Assembly (NCBI GenBank): GCA_020310875.1 | Contig: MU260054.1 | Location: forward strand, 434,001 to 498,000 | Length of the DNA stretch: 64,000 bases | DNA from: Ceratopteris richardii | Taxonomy: Eukaryota > Streptophyta > Polypodiopsida > Polypodiales > Pteridaceae | Direction of reading: 5' to 3' | Program-made: the position numbers and the translations under genes | The notes under the pieces: generated by a model | Database searches by the model: none | What the model was told of the DNA's origin: nothing | The model's input: only the letters and a program-made list of their open reading frames with translations | In this document: positions 1 through 9,683 of the stretch, piece by piece | How the letters are laid out: each line of letters starts with the position of its first letter | Numbering within the stretch: position 1 is the stretch's first letter

Positions 1-1
1 A

Positions 2-3000
2 AGATTCAACCACTACGTGGATAGATGCCCAGTAACCGAGAGACCGACTCAACAAAAAATGATTTCATTATTTTTAGATGGGCTCAATAATGGAACCTTA
101 AGGACACTCGTATACGTGAAAAGACTACAAACTTTGAGTGAGTGTCTTCAGGAGTGTATAGATTTGGAAGATAACTTGGCTGAGGACCTCAACAGCAAGT
201 CCAGCCACACTAAATCGGACGACTCAAGGAGTGCTATTTCTTCCAACTCCAGTCACGTGGAAGAATTAGCAGAGCTATTAGCCAAGAAATTAGGAGCACA
301 AGGGCAAAGAGCTTATCAACCCCCAGTTCAAAGATTGCCTATGCTACGGAGATGTAGCTTATGTGGAGGAGATCACCCCACTCACCTGTGTGTCCGAGGA
401 GGGGGCGGTGCACAACCAGCTTATCCATACAACAGGCAGCAACAACAAGGGACTTCTTGGTATTGTCACATAGAACAGAAATACACTAATCACACTACTG
501 AGAACTGTCCATTCCATAGGCAAACACGCCCTTTCCAACCACCTCAATATCGACCGTATGGATATCCACCTAGAGACCCGAACAGAGAGATCCCAAAGTA
601 CAACCCTTATCCAGCACAGACGGGAGTACCTAGACCAATTGAACAGACACCATACCCACCACCACAACCAGTGCTAGGACCCCAACCGTCGCAACCTCAA
701 CAAGTAGTGCCAGTAAAATATGCGCAACCAGAGGAAAATCTAGAAAGAGCGATAGTACCAGCCACGACGAGGACACAGATAGAATCAACAAACCTTGGAT
801 ACGAAGCCCTACCAAGTGAGTACTATCCGTATGAAGCCTACCTGATGGAATACGAACCGGCTTATGAGACTACATACTATGGGTATGAAGGCTATGATCA
901 GACTTATGGAGCAGAAACTTCCACTCTAATGTATACAGCTCCTAAAGCACCACAACCTATGAGACCACCCAGTAGACCACCAGTACCAAGAGGACCGTGC
1001 TTTAGATGTGGAGGAGACCATTTCATTAGAGAATGCCCTCAATCATACAACCCTCCACCATCTAGAATCTGGGAAGGATATTGCAGTGATTGCGGAAAGG
1101 AACACCTTTTTAGGGATTGCCCTAAGAATCCGGTAAAAAATCAAGGTTCTGCACCAATCAATGTAATAGAAGTCATAGAAGAATCAGGAAGTGACAAGGA
1201 ATACACAGTGCCACTAAAAGCCATCACTAGGGCCCAAACAAAACTACAAAAAGAACAGCAACTAGAAGAGGAACAAAAAAACAATACGAAAATAAGCCCT
1301 TCAACTCAGATAGTGGAAGATTCTGAGGACCCATGTGAAAATTCTCGCAACATAAAAACTCAGAAATGGAAAGAACGACGAGAGAAACTCAAGGATAAAT
1401 GGGCAAAGAACAAGAGTACAAACAGTAAAAAGCAAAGTGCAAAATCAGGTAAACACAAAGAACTAGGGAAGTCTAAGGAAACTCCTGAGCTAATCGAACC
1501 AAGCCCAGATAGGGAGAAGCCCGGATCAATTCTAGCAGATCCAAAGCCAGACGACTTGGATATGTGGCTAAAAGCGTACCAAGCTAGAATCAAAATGGGA
1601 CCGAACATAGAGCAACATGAAAAAATCTACCCTAGAGGGGAATTAGAAAAGGAAAGACTAGCTATATGCAGAAAACTCATAGAAATAGCACAAACAACCC
1701 TAGAAAAGACTATCCCAACTCTTCCAGAGACAAGGATTGCACAGGAACCTTACGAAGAATACATCAAACCAAAGGATAAAGAATTAAGGAAAGAAGATCC
1801 CCAAGGTGAACAAGAGACGGCACAAGATGGCCCTGTATCAGCCATACCAGACTTAGAAGCTGAATGGCCCAAGGACTTGTGGGATAGAATCAAAGAAGAA
1901 CAATGGAAGAAGAATGGTGTCGATCCACCACCATTTGATGAAATAGATGTGGAAGACTGTCAACCCCATCCTAACCTCGAGGAGGCCTACGAGGAGATTT
2001 CAAGACTCGATAGAGGTAGAGAGGAGACCATAAGCATTTCCACATTGCCTAACTACATGGGAGAATATGAAAAAGAGTCAGTGGTAATACGAGCACCCAC
2101 GGTGCATGGAAAAGGATCAGGAAAAGGAAAGGAGAGTTCGCATAATTTAACAGAGTTAAAGAAAACAAAAGTACAATGCCAACTAACGGTGGAAGATTTG
2201 CTTCGACTCAAACCCCAGTTGTGGAAGCAAATGGCAGACCAATTGAAACCACTGCCAAGGAATGGAGAATCAAAAGAAAAGGGACTGGAAAATAAGTCCA
2301 CAATACAGGTTCCAGTCGATAAAGTAGGAGAATTCAGTGAAGGAGATGAAGGGAATACCTGTTTACCTGTCATCTACAACGGGTACATGACCAAAGCCAT
2401 CTTAGACACAGGAGCCGGAGTAGGAATTGCAACGAAGGAAATTTGGGAAAAGTGGGGAAAACCAGCCTTACGACCCACTCGCATGAAAGTCCAGTTAGCA
2501 GACGGTCATGTGGAGAGACCCCTAGGAATATTGGAAGGAATCAAGTTAACAACGTGTGGAGTGGAGTTTGAACATACACTGGCCATATGTAAGTTCGAAA
2601 AGGCAAACAATTATGAAATGATATTAGGACGACCATTCATGCGACAGATGCGAGTAGTACAAGATTGGGGCAGAGATTCATTATATCTCCAACATCAAGG
2701 GAACACTACCAAGATAAACTTGCACACATTCGCTTATCGGGATGTCCCTCCATTACAATGGAATCCAGTCCACAAAGATGAAGATGACCTATCCATTCAC
2801 AATGCTGGATCAAGTGACCAATCTTGGATGCACGAGGATGCCCAGTTGTGGATGTGCAAAGAAGCCAAGAAGGAGGAGTGTAAAAAACAAATGTGGCCAA
2901 TAGGGCACCCTAATTATCGATCGATAGAAGACCCCGATTATATGCCTCAAATTTTTTCAGATGAACTCTTCGAACCACATGGCTGGATGGAAATCCTAGC

Positions 3001-4447
3001 CACATTAGATGTGTGTGTGAATGAGGAAGTACTGACGATGAACGATTGTATAGACGAGGAAGGATATGATGTGAACCTCTACATGGTTGTCCTCCAAGAA
3101 GTAGAAGCAGGAGAAATTGTAGAGGAAGAGTGGAAAGAAGAGTATGAAAGCATAGAAATGGAACCAGAGTTTGACTCTGAAGAACAATATTTAGAAACCA
3201 TGCAAAAGGAATCAAAAGAAAGACCGACAAAAGTCTACCTAGGGATTGGCAAGACAGAGTATAAATTGATAGATGCATTGATAGACTCAGGAGCAGGCCT
3301 TAGCTGCATGCGAAAAAGAATAGCAGACGAGCTGCAATTAGAATTGAATCCCACAAAAGCCCAATTAATAGGAATTGGAGGTCACACCATAGAATGCATT
3401 GGAACCACGAACGTATCCCTCCACCTAGGAAATTCCTCCATGGAACAAAGAGTCCTAGTATGTGAGGATGACGATTTAATAGAAGACTTCATTCTAGGAC
3501 AAGACTGGATCATTGAAACAGAAGCATGTATCCATCTGGCTCAAGGATATATTTCAGCCACGATAGGGCATAAGGAGATTTTCAGCTTGCTCGAAGAGAA
3601 ACCATGTAACCAAACCATGTCAATACCAAAATCAGAGGAAGTTCAAGAAGCGACGGAAGATAGTAGCAACAGTGCTCAACACTCAGAAAGCAAATGCATA
3701 GAAGCTGAAACTTTAATCTTTGCGACATCCCCTATAGCGTCGAAGTTATCCAATGCAATTGAGGATCAGCCAACCAACGAGGAGACGCTCTCTCCTAAAC
3801 AGGCTCAAAACATCCAAAGATCGTACTGTTGGAAACCAATAAGCAGATACTCGAACCGACAACCACCCAAATATATGTGGGTACGCAAGGATCAAATACA
3901 GAGTCAAGAAATGTCCACAAGCGCTTTGAAGAAGGAAACGGCCATCACCAAACCCGCTACAAAGAACTACAAACGAAAAGAACCAGTACAAGTATGGATT
4001 GCCAAGCCCTTGCTTGAAGCTCAAAGATCTCGACATCAGATATGGATTCCCAAAAAGGTCATACAAGCAGCTAAACAGAATGTAAGGACAAAAGAGGAAA
4101 TACCACAGCAGACAAGGCAAAAGTCAACAACACATATGAATCATCAGAGAAGATCGCAAAGCAATGTCAAATTCACTCGGACAATGGATAAGGCAAATGG
4201 AACACGAGCAGCTGCACGAATCGAACAGACCCAGCGACCTCTCTCAGTGTTCTCAAAATGGGTCTGGAAACCAAAGCTACCACGAGGAACAAATGATCGA
4301 GGAGATAAAGCACCCGATTGCACTCATGTTGTGTCTGATGCACCTCAAGTAAGCATGATAGGGCCGCAATACAAGGCCACGCATTCGGCACAGGATGTAC
4401 ATTATCAAACTAGCGGTGCACGATCTCCAAGTGAGACTAGATCTTAG
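2..4447 (+). CDS. Gag-protease polyprotein with two retropepsin domains (5'-truncated by window)
   Basis: The frame is open from the first complete codon, so the true N-terminus is outside the window; about 1481 residues are visible. It starts inside the Gag capsid-like domain, matching element B (RCPV...LFLDGL). Zinc-knuckle-like motifs follow: CSLCGGDHPTHLC near residue 118, a CHIEQ...HTTENC variant, CFRCGGDHFIREC and CSDCGKEHLFRDC; three of the four use the short CX2CX3HX4C spacing. Charged Lys/Glu-rich linkers lead to retropepsin 1 (LDTGAG near residue 802, ILGRPF) and retropepsin 2 (IDSGAG near residue 1095, ILGQDW). The last ~220 residues carry five Trp-centred basic motifs (CWKPI, MWVRK, VWIAK, IWIPK, VWKPK). 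The stop is TAG, and no RT follows. Role inferred: particle assembly and self-processing. Having two different protease domains is unusual. Confidence 0.85.
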   Translation, partial: RFNHYVDRCPVTERPTQQKMISLFLDGLNNGTLRTLVYVKRLQTLSECLQECIDLEDNLAEDLNSKSSHTKSDDSRSAISSNSSHVEELAELLAKKLGAQGQRAYQPPVQRLPMLRRCSLCGGDHPTHLCVRGGGGAQPAYPYNRQQQQGTSWYCHIEQKYTNHTTENCPFHRQTRPFQPPQYRPYGYPPRDPNREIPKYNPYPAQTGVPRPIEQTPYPPPQPVLGPQPSQPQQVVPVKYAQPEENLERAIVPATTRTQIESTNLGYEALPSEYYPYEAYLMEYEPAYETTYYGYEGYDQTYGAETSTLMYTAPKAPQPMRPPSRPPVPRGPCFRCGGDHFIRECPQSYNPPPSRIWEGYCSDCGKEHLFRDCPKNPVKNQGSAPINVIEVIEESGSDKEYTVPLKAITRAQTKLQKEQQLEEEQKNNTKISPSTQIVEDSEDPCENSRNIKTQKWKERREKLKDKWAKNKSTNSKKQSAKSGKHKELGKSKETPELIEPSPDREKPGSILADPKPDDLDMWLKAYQARIKMGPNIEQHEKIYPRGELEKERLAICRKLIEIAQTTLEKTIPTLPETRIAQEPYEEYIKPKDKELRKEDPQGEQETAQDGPVSAIPDLEAEWPKDLWDRIKEEQWKKNGVDPPPFDEIDVEDCQPHPNLEEAYEEISRLDRGREETISISTLPNYMGEYEKESVVIRAPTVHGKGSGKGKESSHNLTELKKTKVQCQLTVEDLLRLKPQLWKQMADQLKPLPRNGESKEKGLENKSTIQVPVDKVGEFSEGDEGNTCLPVIYNGYMTKAILDTGAGVGIATKEIWEKWGKPALRPTRMKVQLADGHVERPLGILEGIKLTTCGVEFEHTLAICKFEKANNYEMILGRPFMRQMRVVQDWGRDSLYLQHQGNTTKINLHTFAYRDVPPLQWNPVHKDEDDLSIHNAGSSDQSWMHEDAQLWMCKEAKKEECKKQMWPIGHPNYRSIEDPDYMPQIFSDELFEPHGWMEILATLDVCVNEEVLTMNDCIDEEGYDVNLYMVVLQEVEAGEIVEEEWKEEYESIEMEPEFDSEEQYLETMQKESKERPTKVYLGIGKTEYKLIDALIDSGAGLSCMRKRIADELQLELNPTKAQLIGIGGHTIECIGTTNVSLHLGNSSMEQRVLVCEDDDLIEDFILGQDWIIETEACIHLAQGYISATIGHKEIFSLLEEKPCNQTMSIPKSEEVQEATEDSSNSAQHSESKCIEAETLIFATSPIASKLSNAIEDQPTNEETLSPKQAQNIQRSYCWKPISRYSNRQPPKYMWVRKDQIQSQEMSTSALKKETAITKPATKNYKRKEPVQVWIAKPLLEAQRSRHQIWIPKKVIQAAKQNVRTKEEIPQQTRQKSTTHMNHQRRSQSNVKFTRTMDKANGTRAAARIEQTQRPLSVFSKWVWKPKLPRGTNDRGDKAPDCTHVVSDAPQVSMIGPQYKATHSAQDVHYQTSGARSPSETRS

Positions 4448-4669
4448 CTTTAAACTGATAGGAATGGACATACTATGTACATAAACTACGCTTCGGCTAT
4501 ACTAACGATTGTCTTATTTCAGAAAAAAAATATATATAAAAAGAGGCGGTAAGAAATCCCACTCTTGCAATAATGGGGAACGGAGTGACGCGCTACCATA
4601 ATCAAAACAACACAATGTATGGTCTCATGAAAGCTTCTTAAGCTAATGCACTTTTCCTTGTAAGTGCAG
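4448..4669 (+). promoter_or_regulatory. Inter-ORF spacer ending in a splice-acceptor-like sequence
   Basis: 222 bp between the Gag-protease stop and the ATG of the second ORF. The last bases before that ATG read CTTTTCCTTGTAAGTGCAG, a pyrimidine-rich stretch ending in CAG immediately before ATGG. A second TTATTTCAG stands at about 4514-4522, followed by an A/T run. Both look like plant 3' splice sites, which would let the second ORF be made from a spliced RNA. This is inferred from sequence only. Confidence 0.35.
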
Positions 4670-5833
4670 ATGGCTTCTGAAGACTCTGAAGCAACAATCC
4701 AAGAGGAGGTCCACGAATTCCCTCCCCAATGTCTTACGAAAGCAAAAGGCCATTGGTTCAGAGATGAGCAACCAGTGGAGGAATATCTTTTCTTGGCCAA
4801 CATAAAGATCATGGACACGGAGCACCACTTTCCGATCATGTCCCAGGACTTCAAAGTTTTACATGGAATGCCATCTACCATCGATATCATGAAGAAAGCA
4901 GGAGTTCACAAGTATTTTGAGCTACCTATCTATAAGCCGGATTTCCAACGCTGTACCCAAGTCATGAACACTCTAAGACCAGCACTACATGATCCATTGG
5001 TGCCAGAAGCCAATGTGATGGATAAGAATGGAGAATGGGTAGTCATTCAATTTTCCCACGACTTAATCAAGGAAGCATTTGAATGGGAAAAAGATGGTGT
5101 CAACACGGTCAAAGAAGAAAGTCGTGGAGCAAAAACGAGAACTTTCGTCGACATTAATAGGGTGGATATAGAAGAAGAAGTCAGGTTGATTCATCAACAC
5201 TTCTGCTTCCCGAGTATGAACAGATACACGGCTCCTCAAAAGATTATTGTGCAATTATTGTCTCATGCCATAAAACAGATCGGAAACCATGTAAATCTTA
5301 CCCCATATGTGCAAGAAAGATTGATCGAGGCAAAGAAGAAATGGGAAAATAAAAAATTCCTTAATGGGACCACTGCCCTTACAATCATGATTTACCACGC
5401 ATTGGGCATGCGCGAGTACTTGAAGGAGATGCCATCTTCAATGGAGTTGGCTCAATTTGTCAAGAATGCTACTGTACCGAAACAAAAGAAAGGGAGCAAG
5501 CAAGTAGAAGAAACAGAAACAAGTTCGCAACCCCGGATGATAGGCACGATGCGAGGTACAAAACGACCTCGAGAAGTCCTACAAGCAGAAGAAGAAGCAC
5601 CACAAACAACGAGAGTACATGTGCTGCCTACATCCACCCCCCAAGGAATCAGAAAGATTACGGAAGAAGAATTAACCCAAGCACTGGAGGAGACTCACAA
5701 GTATACGGAAGGACAAATCAATCTACCAGTGCAGGGTCATCACTATCAACAGTCAGCAAAAGCTCAAAAACCAAAAGGCAAACTCACTAAGGTACATCGA
5801 TATCGGGAAATTGGGCTAGACAATTCAAGTTGA
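4670..5833 (+). CDS. Element A second ORF, N-terminal half (unrecognised)
   Basis: 387 residues from the first ATG, which sits directly after a splice-acceptor-like CAG. I do not recognise the family. The first ~230 residues look globular with mixed charge (for example HWFRDEQPVEEYLF, FPIMSQDFKVLHGMPS). The rest is low-complexity, Gln/Glu/Lys/Thr-rich, with a basic patch KRPRE. It ends at TGA (5831-5833), but the same frame continues open for another 834 codons, so this is probably the first half of one protein of about 1220 residues. It could be a Gag-like or movement/packaging accessory protein; nothing here proves either. Confidence 0.6.
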   Translation: MASEDSEATIQEEVHEFPPQCLTKAKGHWFRDEQPVEEYLFLANIKIMDTEHHFPIMSQDFKVLHGMPSTIDIMKKAGVHKYFELPIYKPDFQRCTQVMNTLRPALHDPLVPEANVMDKNGEWVVIQFSHDLIKEAFEWEKDGVNTVKEESRGAKTRTFVDINRVDIEEEVRLIHQHFCFPSMNRYTAPQKIIVQLLSHAIKQIGNHVNLTPYVQERLIEAKKKWENKKFLNGTTALTIMIYHALGMREYLKEMPSSMELAQFVKNATVPKQKKGSKQVEETETSSQPRMIGTMRGTKRPREVLQAEEEAPQTTRVHVLPTSTPQGIRKITEEELTQALEETHKYTEGQINLPVQGHHYQQSAKAQKPKGKLTKVHRYREIGLDNSS

Positions 5834-8335
5834 GGATCCGACGACCAAGAGAAGCAAACTACATCATTATTGGATGTAGATATTCAAAGCGAATCAAAGG
5901 ATGATGGCCAGTGGGCCGAATTGAATGAAGTAAACTATGGCGAAGCCCAAGCTGACGACAAGGAAAAAGGTCAATCACCACTGGTAGACCAAAATACAAC
6001 CACAGAGAAGGCAGAAGAAGAAGGGCAACACCCTATGCAACCGAAGGATGCCTCCATCACCCACACAAAGGAGGACAAATCTGAGGCTGAGGTGCATGCA
6101 GTGATCTCAGAGGATAAGCCTCAGGAAGAAGAAAAAGAAGATGAAGAACCTTTCACCCCACTAAGGGTTGTGGCAGAACCGTCCCCGCTGGATGTAACAT
6201 TTCAAGGGAGTGCCACGAAAGTTCGTAAAGTCATAGAAGATGAAGCAGAATTGCAACTACAATTACAGGTCCGACAACCACATAAAGAACTGATCCACAT
6301 AACAAAGGGACAAGATGTACATACAGGAGAAACACCAGACATACCAAAGACATGGCTGAATGTGGACATAGCTCAGCTCAAGCCTGTGGTGCAGGATATA
6401 ATTCGCACTGCACTAGACACGCAACAGTTGATGCTTGATGCTGATGAAGATTACGACCAAGCCATGCTCGAAAAGCAGGAGCTTCAAAAGGAAGGTATGA
6501 ATCTGGCTAAGAAATTATCTAAAGCAGAAGCTCAAGTGTTGAAGAAACAGGAAGAAATAAAAACAACCAAAACACAATGCAAAATATTAGAAAAGGAGAA
6601 TGCCCAACTAAAAGAGCAAGTTTTGGAGCTCACGAAGAAACTAGAGGTGACTGAAAAAGAGAAAACAAGAATCCAGACTCGTAGCAAGGTACTTGAATCT
6701 CAGCTCAAGGTGAGCATGGAGGAAGCCGACCACTTACGGAACAGGAATAAGGAGCTCATGACAGCTCTCCTCAGTGATCAACCACCGCAAGATACTGACA
6801 AATCAAATGAGGATATAAATGACATGCAAGCAAAGTTGACTAAGATGGCAGATCAGCTCAAACAGGAGCAAGAGACAATTGCAGAATGGGAACAAAAATA
6901 TATGAATGACACTGCAGCTCTACGCAAAAAATGGAAAAAAGCAGAGAAAGATTATTTCCGGCAGTGCAAAGAAGACACAGATCACATGCACATAGTCGCA
7001 CAGGAATTAATCAAACATCAAGACAAACTTACAAAGGCTGAAGAAGAGCTCAAGAATAAAGATGATATCATCAAACGGCTGCAGGAGCAGATAGAGCTAA
7101 CAGGAAAACAGGGGACACCAGTAGTTCCTCCAGAAACCACGGCGACTGTGGAGGAAGAGGTACGTCCTCTCTCTCCCCCCTTGTATCATTCACCAATAAG
7201 GGCGGAAAAGGAGGTTCCATTAGAACCTAACACACGAGACATTGCAGAACTGAGCAGACCAGAAAGGGCACTACTGGTGTCCCAGCTCACTGCTGATTTT
7301 GAAGACCAAATAATCCAAATAATGAAAGAAGCTCGAATAGACAACAAACAGTTAGATCAAATTTTGAAGCCATTCAATGTACCATATGGTCTACTTAAAG
7401 AACAGACGCGGATGTATATAAAGACTACCACGAATAAAGATCCGGACCACAACCTTCAATTCCAGCATGACACTTTCAAGTATACTCAAGAGGAATTTGA
7501 GAAGGCGGATCCCATATGGCGAAGAAAAATTTTAGAGAAGAATCCGACATTGCGGGTACAGTGGGAAGCATCACCATATGCGCTTCAGGTAAATCCATCA
7601 TTTTGTCCTGTACCCCGCAGACGCTCTTGGACGCAATTTTGGGAAGCTCAGCGTCAAGGCACTATCAATAATCAATGGCTAAATTACCCGTTACTACCTA
7701 GTCCGCCACATAATTACCTACCTACCGAAGAATATATGGTAAAGACAATGGAATTCTGGATTGCAAAATATGCTACAGTGCCGGACTTAGCAGTCAAAAT
7801 GACAAATAAAATATTTAGCATGCTCATTACAGTGTTGAAGGTGTTCCAGCACGCTAAGTATACATTTTTGAATTTCATCGGCATTACGCAAGGGTCGGAA
7901 GCTCTTGTTTTTGATTTATCGACCATCCCGAGCCGACTCACTATCATGGCGTACTATTCCCGCCTTATGTTTTTGCCATCGACATATATGCAGACTTTCG
8001 AAGAAGCATTCTTTACCGGCTTCTTTGAAATCGATTCGGAGATTTTTGTAAAAATGACTTCCAATTTAAATGCAAGACTGGTGGCCTATGAAACAAGTTT
8101 TTTTGCTGATCATAGACAGGCGCCGGAAGACGGAGTGAAGTCAAAGCAATGGAAGGAATTCATGCTATGTCATGCAAATCTGCTGAACCAACGAGAGCAA
8201 ACCGCAATTCAAACATACACGCGTCGCCTCAGAAAGCCTGTCGAGGATGACAGAGTTCAGGAGGAGGGACGTGTAGAGGGACAATCAAGCAAAAAGAAAA
8301 GAAGAAGAAAATCAAAGTCTAGAACAATTCATTAA
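5834..8335 (+). CDS. Element A second ORF, C-terminal half: coiled coil plus unnamed domain
   Basis: In frame with the preceding ORF after one TGA; no ATG is needed if the stop is read through or is a mutation. An acidic N-terminal stretch comes first, then a long heptad-rich coiled coil coded at about 6440-7110 (Leu/Lys/Glu/Gln-rich, e.g. LEKENAQLKEQVLELTKKLE). A Pro-rich linker leads to a compact Trp/Tyr/Phe-rich C-terminal domain at about 7500-8110 with motifs WRRKILEKNP, LVFDLST and TYMQTFEEAFFTGFF. The last residues are a strong nuclear-localisation-like basic run (KKKRRRKSKSR). A diverged copy of the C-terminal domain lies at 54419-54823 on the other strand, next to another LTR, so the domain is a recurrent part of this element group. 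Function unknown; multimerisation through the coiled coil and nuclear entry are inferences. Confidence 0.7.
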   Translation, partial: GSDDQEKQTTSLLDVDIQSESKDDGQWAELNEVNYGEAQADDKEKGQSPLVDQNTTTEKAEEEGQHPMQPKDASITHTKEDKSEAEVHAVISEDKPQEEEKEDEEPFTPLRVVAEPSPLDVTFQGSATKVRKVIEDEAELQLQLQVRQPHKELIHITKGQDVHTGETPDIPKTWLNVDIAQLKPVVQDIIRTALDTQQLMLDADEDYDQAMLEKQELQKEGMNLAKKLSKAEAQVLKKQEEIKTTKTQCKILEKENAQLKEQVLELTKKLEVTEKEKTRIQTRSKVLESQLKVSMEEADHLRNRNKELMTALLSDQPPQDTDKSNEDINDMQAKLTKMADQLKQEQETIAEWEQKYMNDTAALRKKWKKAEKDYFRQCKEDTDHMHIVAQELIKHQDKLTKAEEELKNKDDIIKRLQEQIELTGKQGTPVVPPETTATVEEEVRPLSPPLYHSPIRAEKEVPLEPNTRDIAELSRPERALLVSQLTADFEDQIIQIMKEARIDNKQLDQILKPFNVPYGLLKEQTRMYIKTTTNKDPDHNLQFQHDTFKYTQEEFEKADPIWRRKILEKNPTLRVQWEASPYALQVNPSFCPVPRRRSWTQFWEAQRQGTINNQWLNYPLLPSPPHNYLPTEEYMVKTMEFWIAKYATVPDLAVKMTNKIFSMLITVLKVFQHAKYTFLNFIGITQGSEALVFDLSTIPSRLTIMAYYSRLMFLPSTYMQTFEEAFFTGFFEIDSEIFVKMTSNLNARLVAYETSFFADHRQAPEDGVKSKQWKEFMLCHANLLNQREQTAIQTYTRRLRKPVEDDRVQEEGRVEGQSSKKKRRRKSKSRTIH

Positions 8336-8808
8336 GAACGAAAAAAGAATATATCTCTGCAGGAAGCCCCGCAGGGGCGCAACACCCATCTCTGCACAGA
8401 GCACCGCAGGGGCACGCATCAGGCTACAACGCTAAACCCCGGGGTCCCGAGTAGTGGACTTTTCAAACATCAGAGTAGGACCAAAAGTTAGAAAGGGGTA
8501 GAGGCTAAAAAGTTGAAGAGGGTGACTAAGAACAGCACATTCCTAGTCACTGGTGGCGTGCGTGGCAACCCAAGTCAACAGGCAAGACAACTACATCAGG
8601 CTCTCGAGTTGTAGAGCTTGAATCAAGAAGGCCATCGAATCTGCATGTCTGTTTAACTGCAGACAATACTGACCAAGGGGAGCGTGCGGAGAAAAGCTGA
8701 AGCGCCTCTAAAACGTAATGCAAGATCAAGAATCAGGCAACACTACCCACGGGACGCGTTCGCGAAGCAAAGTCTGTCAAGGGACGACAGAGACGAAGAA
8801 GGGGAGAG
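8336..8808 (+). other. Element A 3' untranslated region with hairpin repeats and polypurine tract
   Basis: No ORF of note. Two imperfect ~35-bp repeats at 8354-8422 contain CCGCAGGGGC; the first forms a perfect GCCCC-GCA-GGGGC hairpin. The stretch ends in a purine tract (AGACGAAGAAGGGGAGAG, ending at 8808) directly before the LTR TG, as expected for plus-strand priming. Confidence 0.6.
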
Positions 8809-9476
8809 TGTTGCAGAGCTAAAGAGCGCACAAAGCATAGAAAAAGGACGGGCCCCAAAATTTTTCCGATTTGGACACACAACTTTTGTATCATAACCAC
8901 TCTTGTATATATTTTCCGTTGTAAATGCACTAGAGGAGTCCTCTAGGTCCATCCCCACAGAAGATTAGTGATTTACCCATGTACAATAATAGGAAGTTAG
9001 CCTTTTAGTGAATAAAGTGCCGGTCTCTTGTGTGAAAGGACCAAACTTAGGGCACTAGTATATAAGTCAAAAGTGACTCATTGTAAAGAACTTCTTGTCA
9101 TTGTGAAGAAGGAGCACTTCTGAATTTTCGAGTTTGCCTCTTTCTTGGTGATTTTGATCTTCATTTTGCTCTTGTATGTGTGTGTGATGCCTGAAATGCA
9201 AGTGTAGGACTGTTGTCTACCCCTTCCCCCTTGTTTTGAGCTGCTGTAGTGCGTGCGTAAGCTAGGAGAAGCTGAGGCGCGGGTGTTTATGACTCCCGTA
9301 ATTCACTGTTTCTGCCATAACTTGAAGCAGAGTGGTCAGAATTGAGTGAAACCACCACCGTTGGATTCGTCTCGTCGAGAGCTTCGAAATGAGTACCCTA
9401 TTGCCTATATTCGGAGTTCTGAGCTGGGAGAAAACCTCAAAATACCAAAACTGCTGAAAAGAGGCTTGCGGCAACA
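8809..9476 (+). repeat. 3' LTR of element A (668 bp)
   Basis: It begins TGTTGC straight after the polypurine tract and ends GCAACA, giving a perfect 6-bp terminal inverted repeat. It contains a TATA-like TATATAAG at 9059-9066 and no coding region. The next bases (CTTTC) would be the target duplication; the partner is outside the window, so the end is inferred from the inverted termini. Confidence 0.75.
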
Positions 9477-9683
9477 CTTTCAGTATTTCAGTAGGAGTGG
9501 GTAGTAGTAGTCTTTTCTCATGTATGGATAGCTAACTCACTTCATTTTCTATCACGTGTGCACACGTCTTCATACACTTGGTAAGTCTCTCCTTAGGATT
9601 GACATTTAAATGTGTGAAAAGAACTCCACTATATGCACTTGTATGGCAATTGAGGTATAGTCTCATTGGTACAAGTCCTTGAG
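9477..9683. other. Flank between elements A and B
   Basis: About 200 bp with no recognisable coding potential. On the - strand it directly follows the point where element B stops resembling element A, so it is either diverged B sequence or the junction of a deletion. Confidence 0.4.

Larger units (their letters stand above)
2..9476 (+). mobile_element. LTR retroelement A (3' part; no RT/IN seen)
   Basis: The internal region and 3' LTR of a large LTR retroelement; its 5' end lies left of the window. Order seen: Gag with four zinc-knuckle-like motifs, retropepsin 1, retropepsin 2, a tail with repeated Trp-Lys motifs, a 222-bp spacer, a second long ORF split by one UGA, a 3' untranslated stretch, a purine tract and an LTR. 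I found no YxDD reverse transcriptase, RNase H or DDE integrase motif anywhere between the Gag stop and the LTR. Either the element is non-autonomous or the second ORF has replaced pol. Gag is of Ty3/gypsy type, judged from its similarity to element B. Confidence 0.8.

Noticed and set aside
5870..8335. Separate gene starting at a TTG codon
   Set aside because: The first codon is not ATG and the frame is continuous with the upstream ORF across one TGA, so it is better read as the second half of one ORF.
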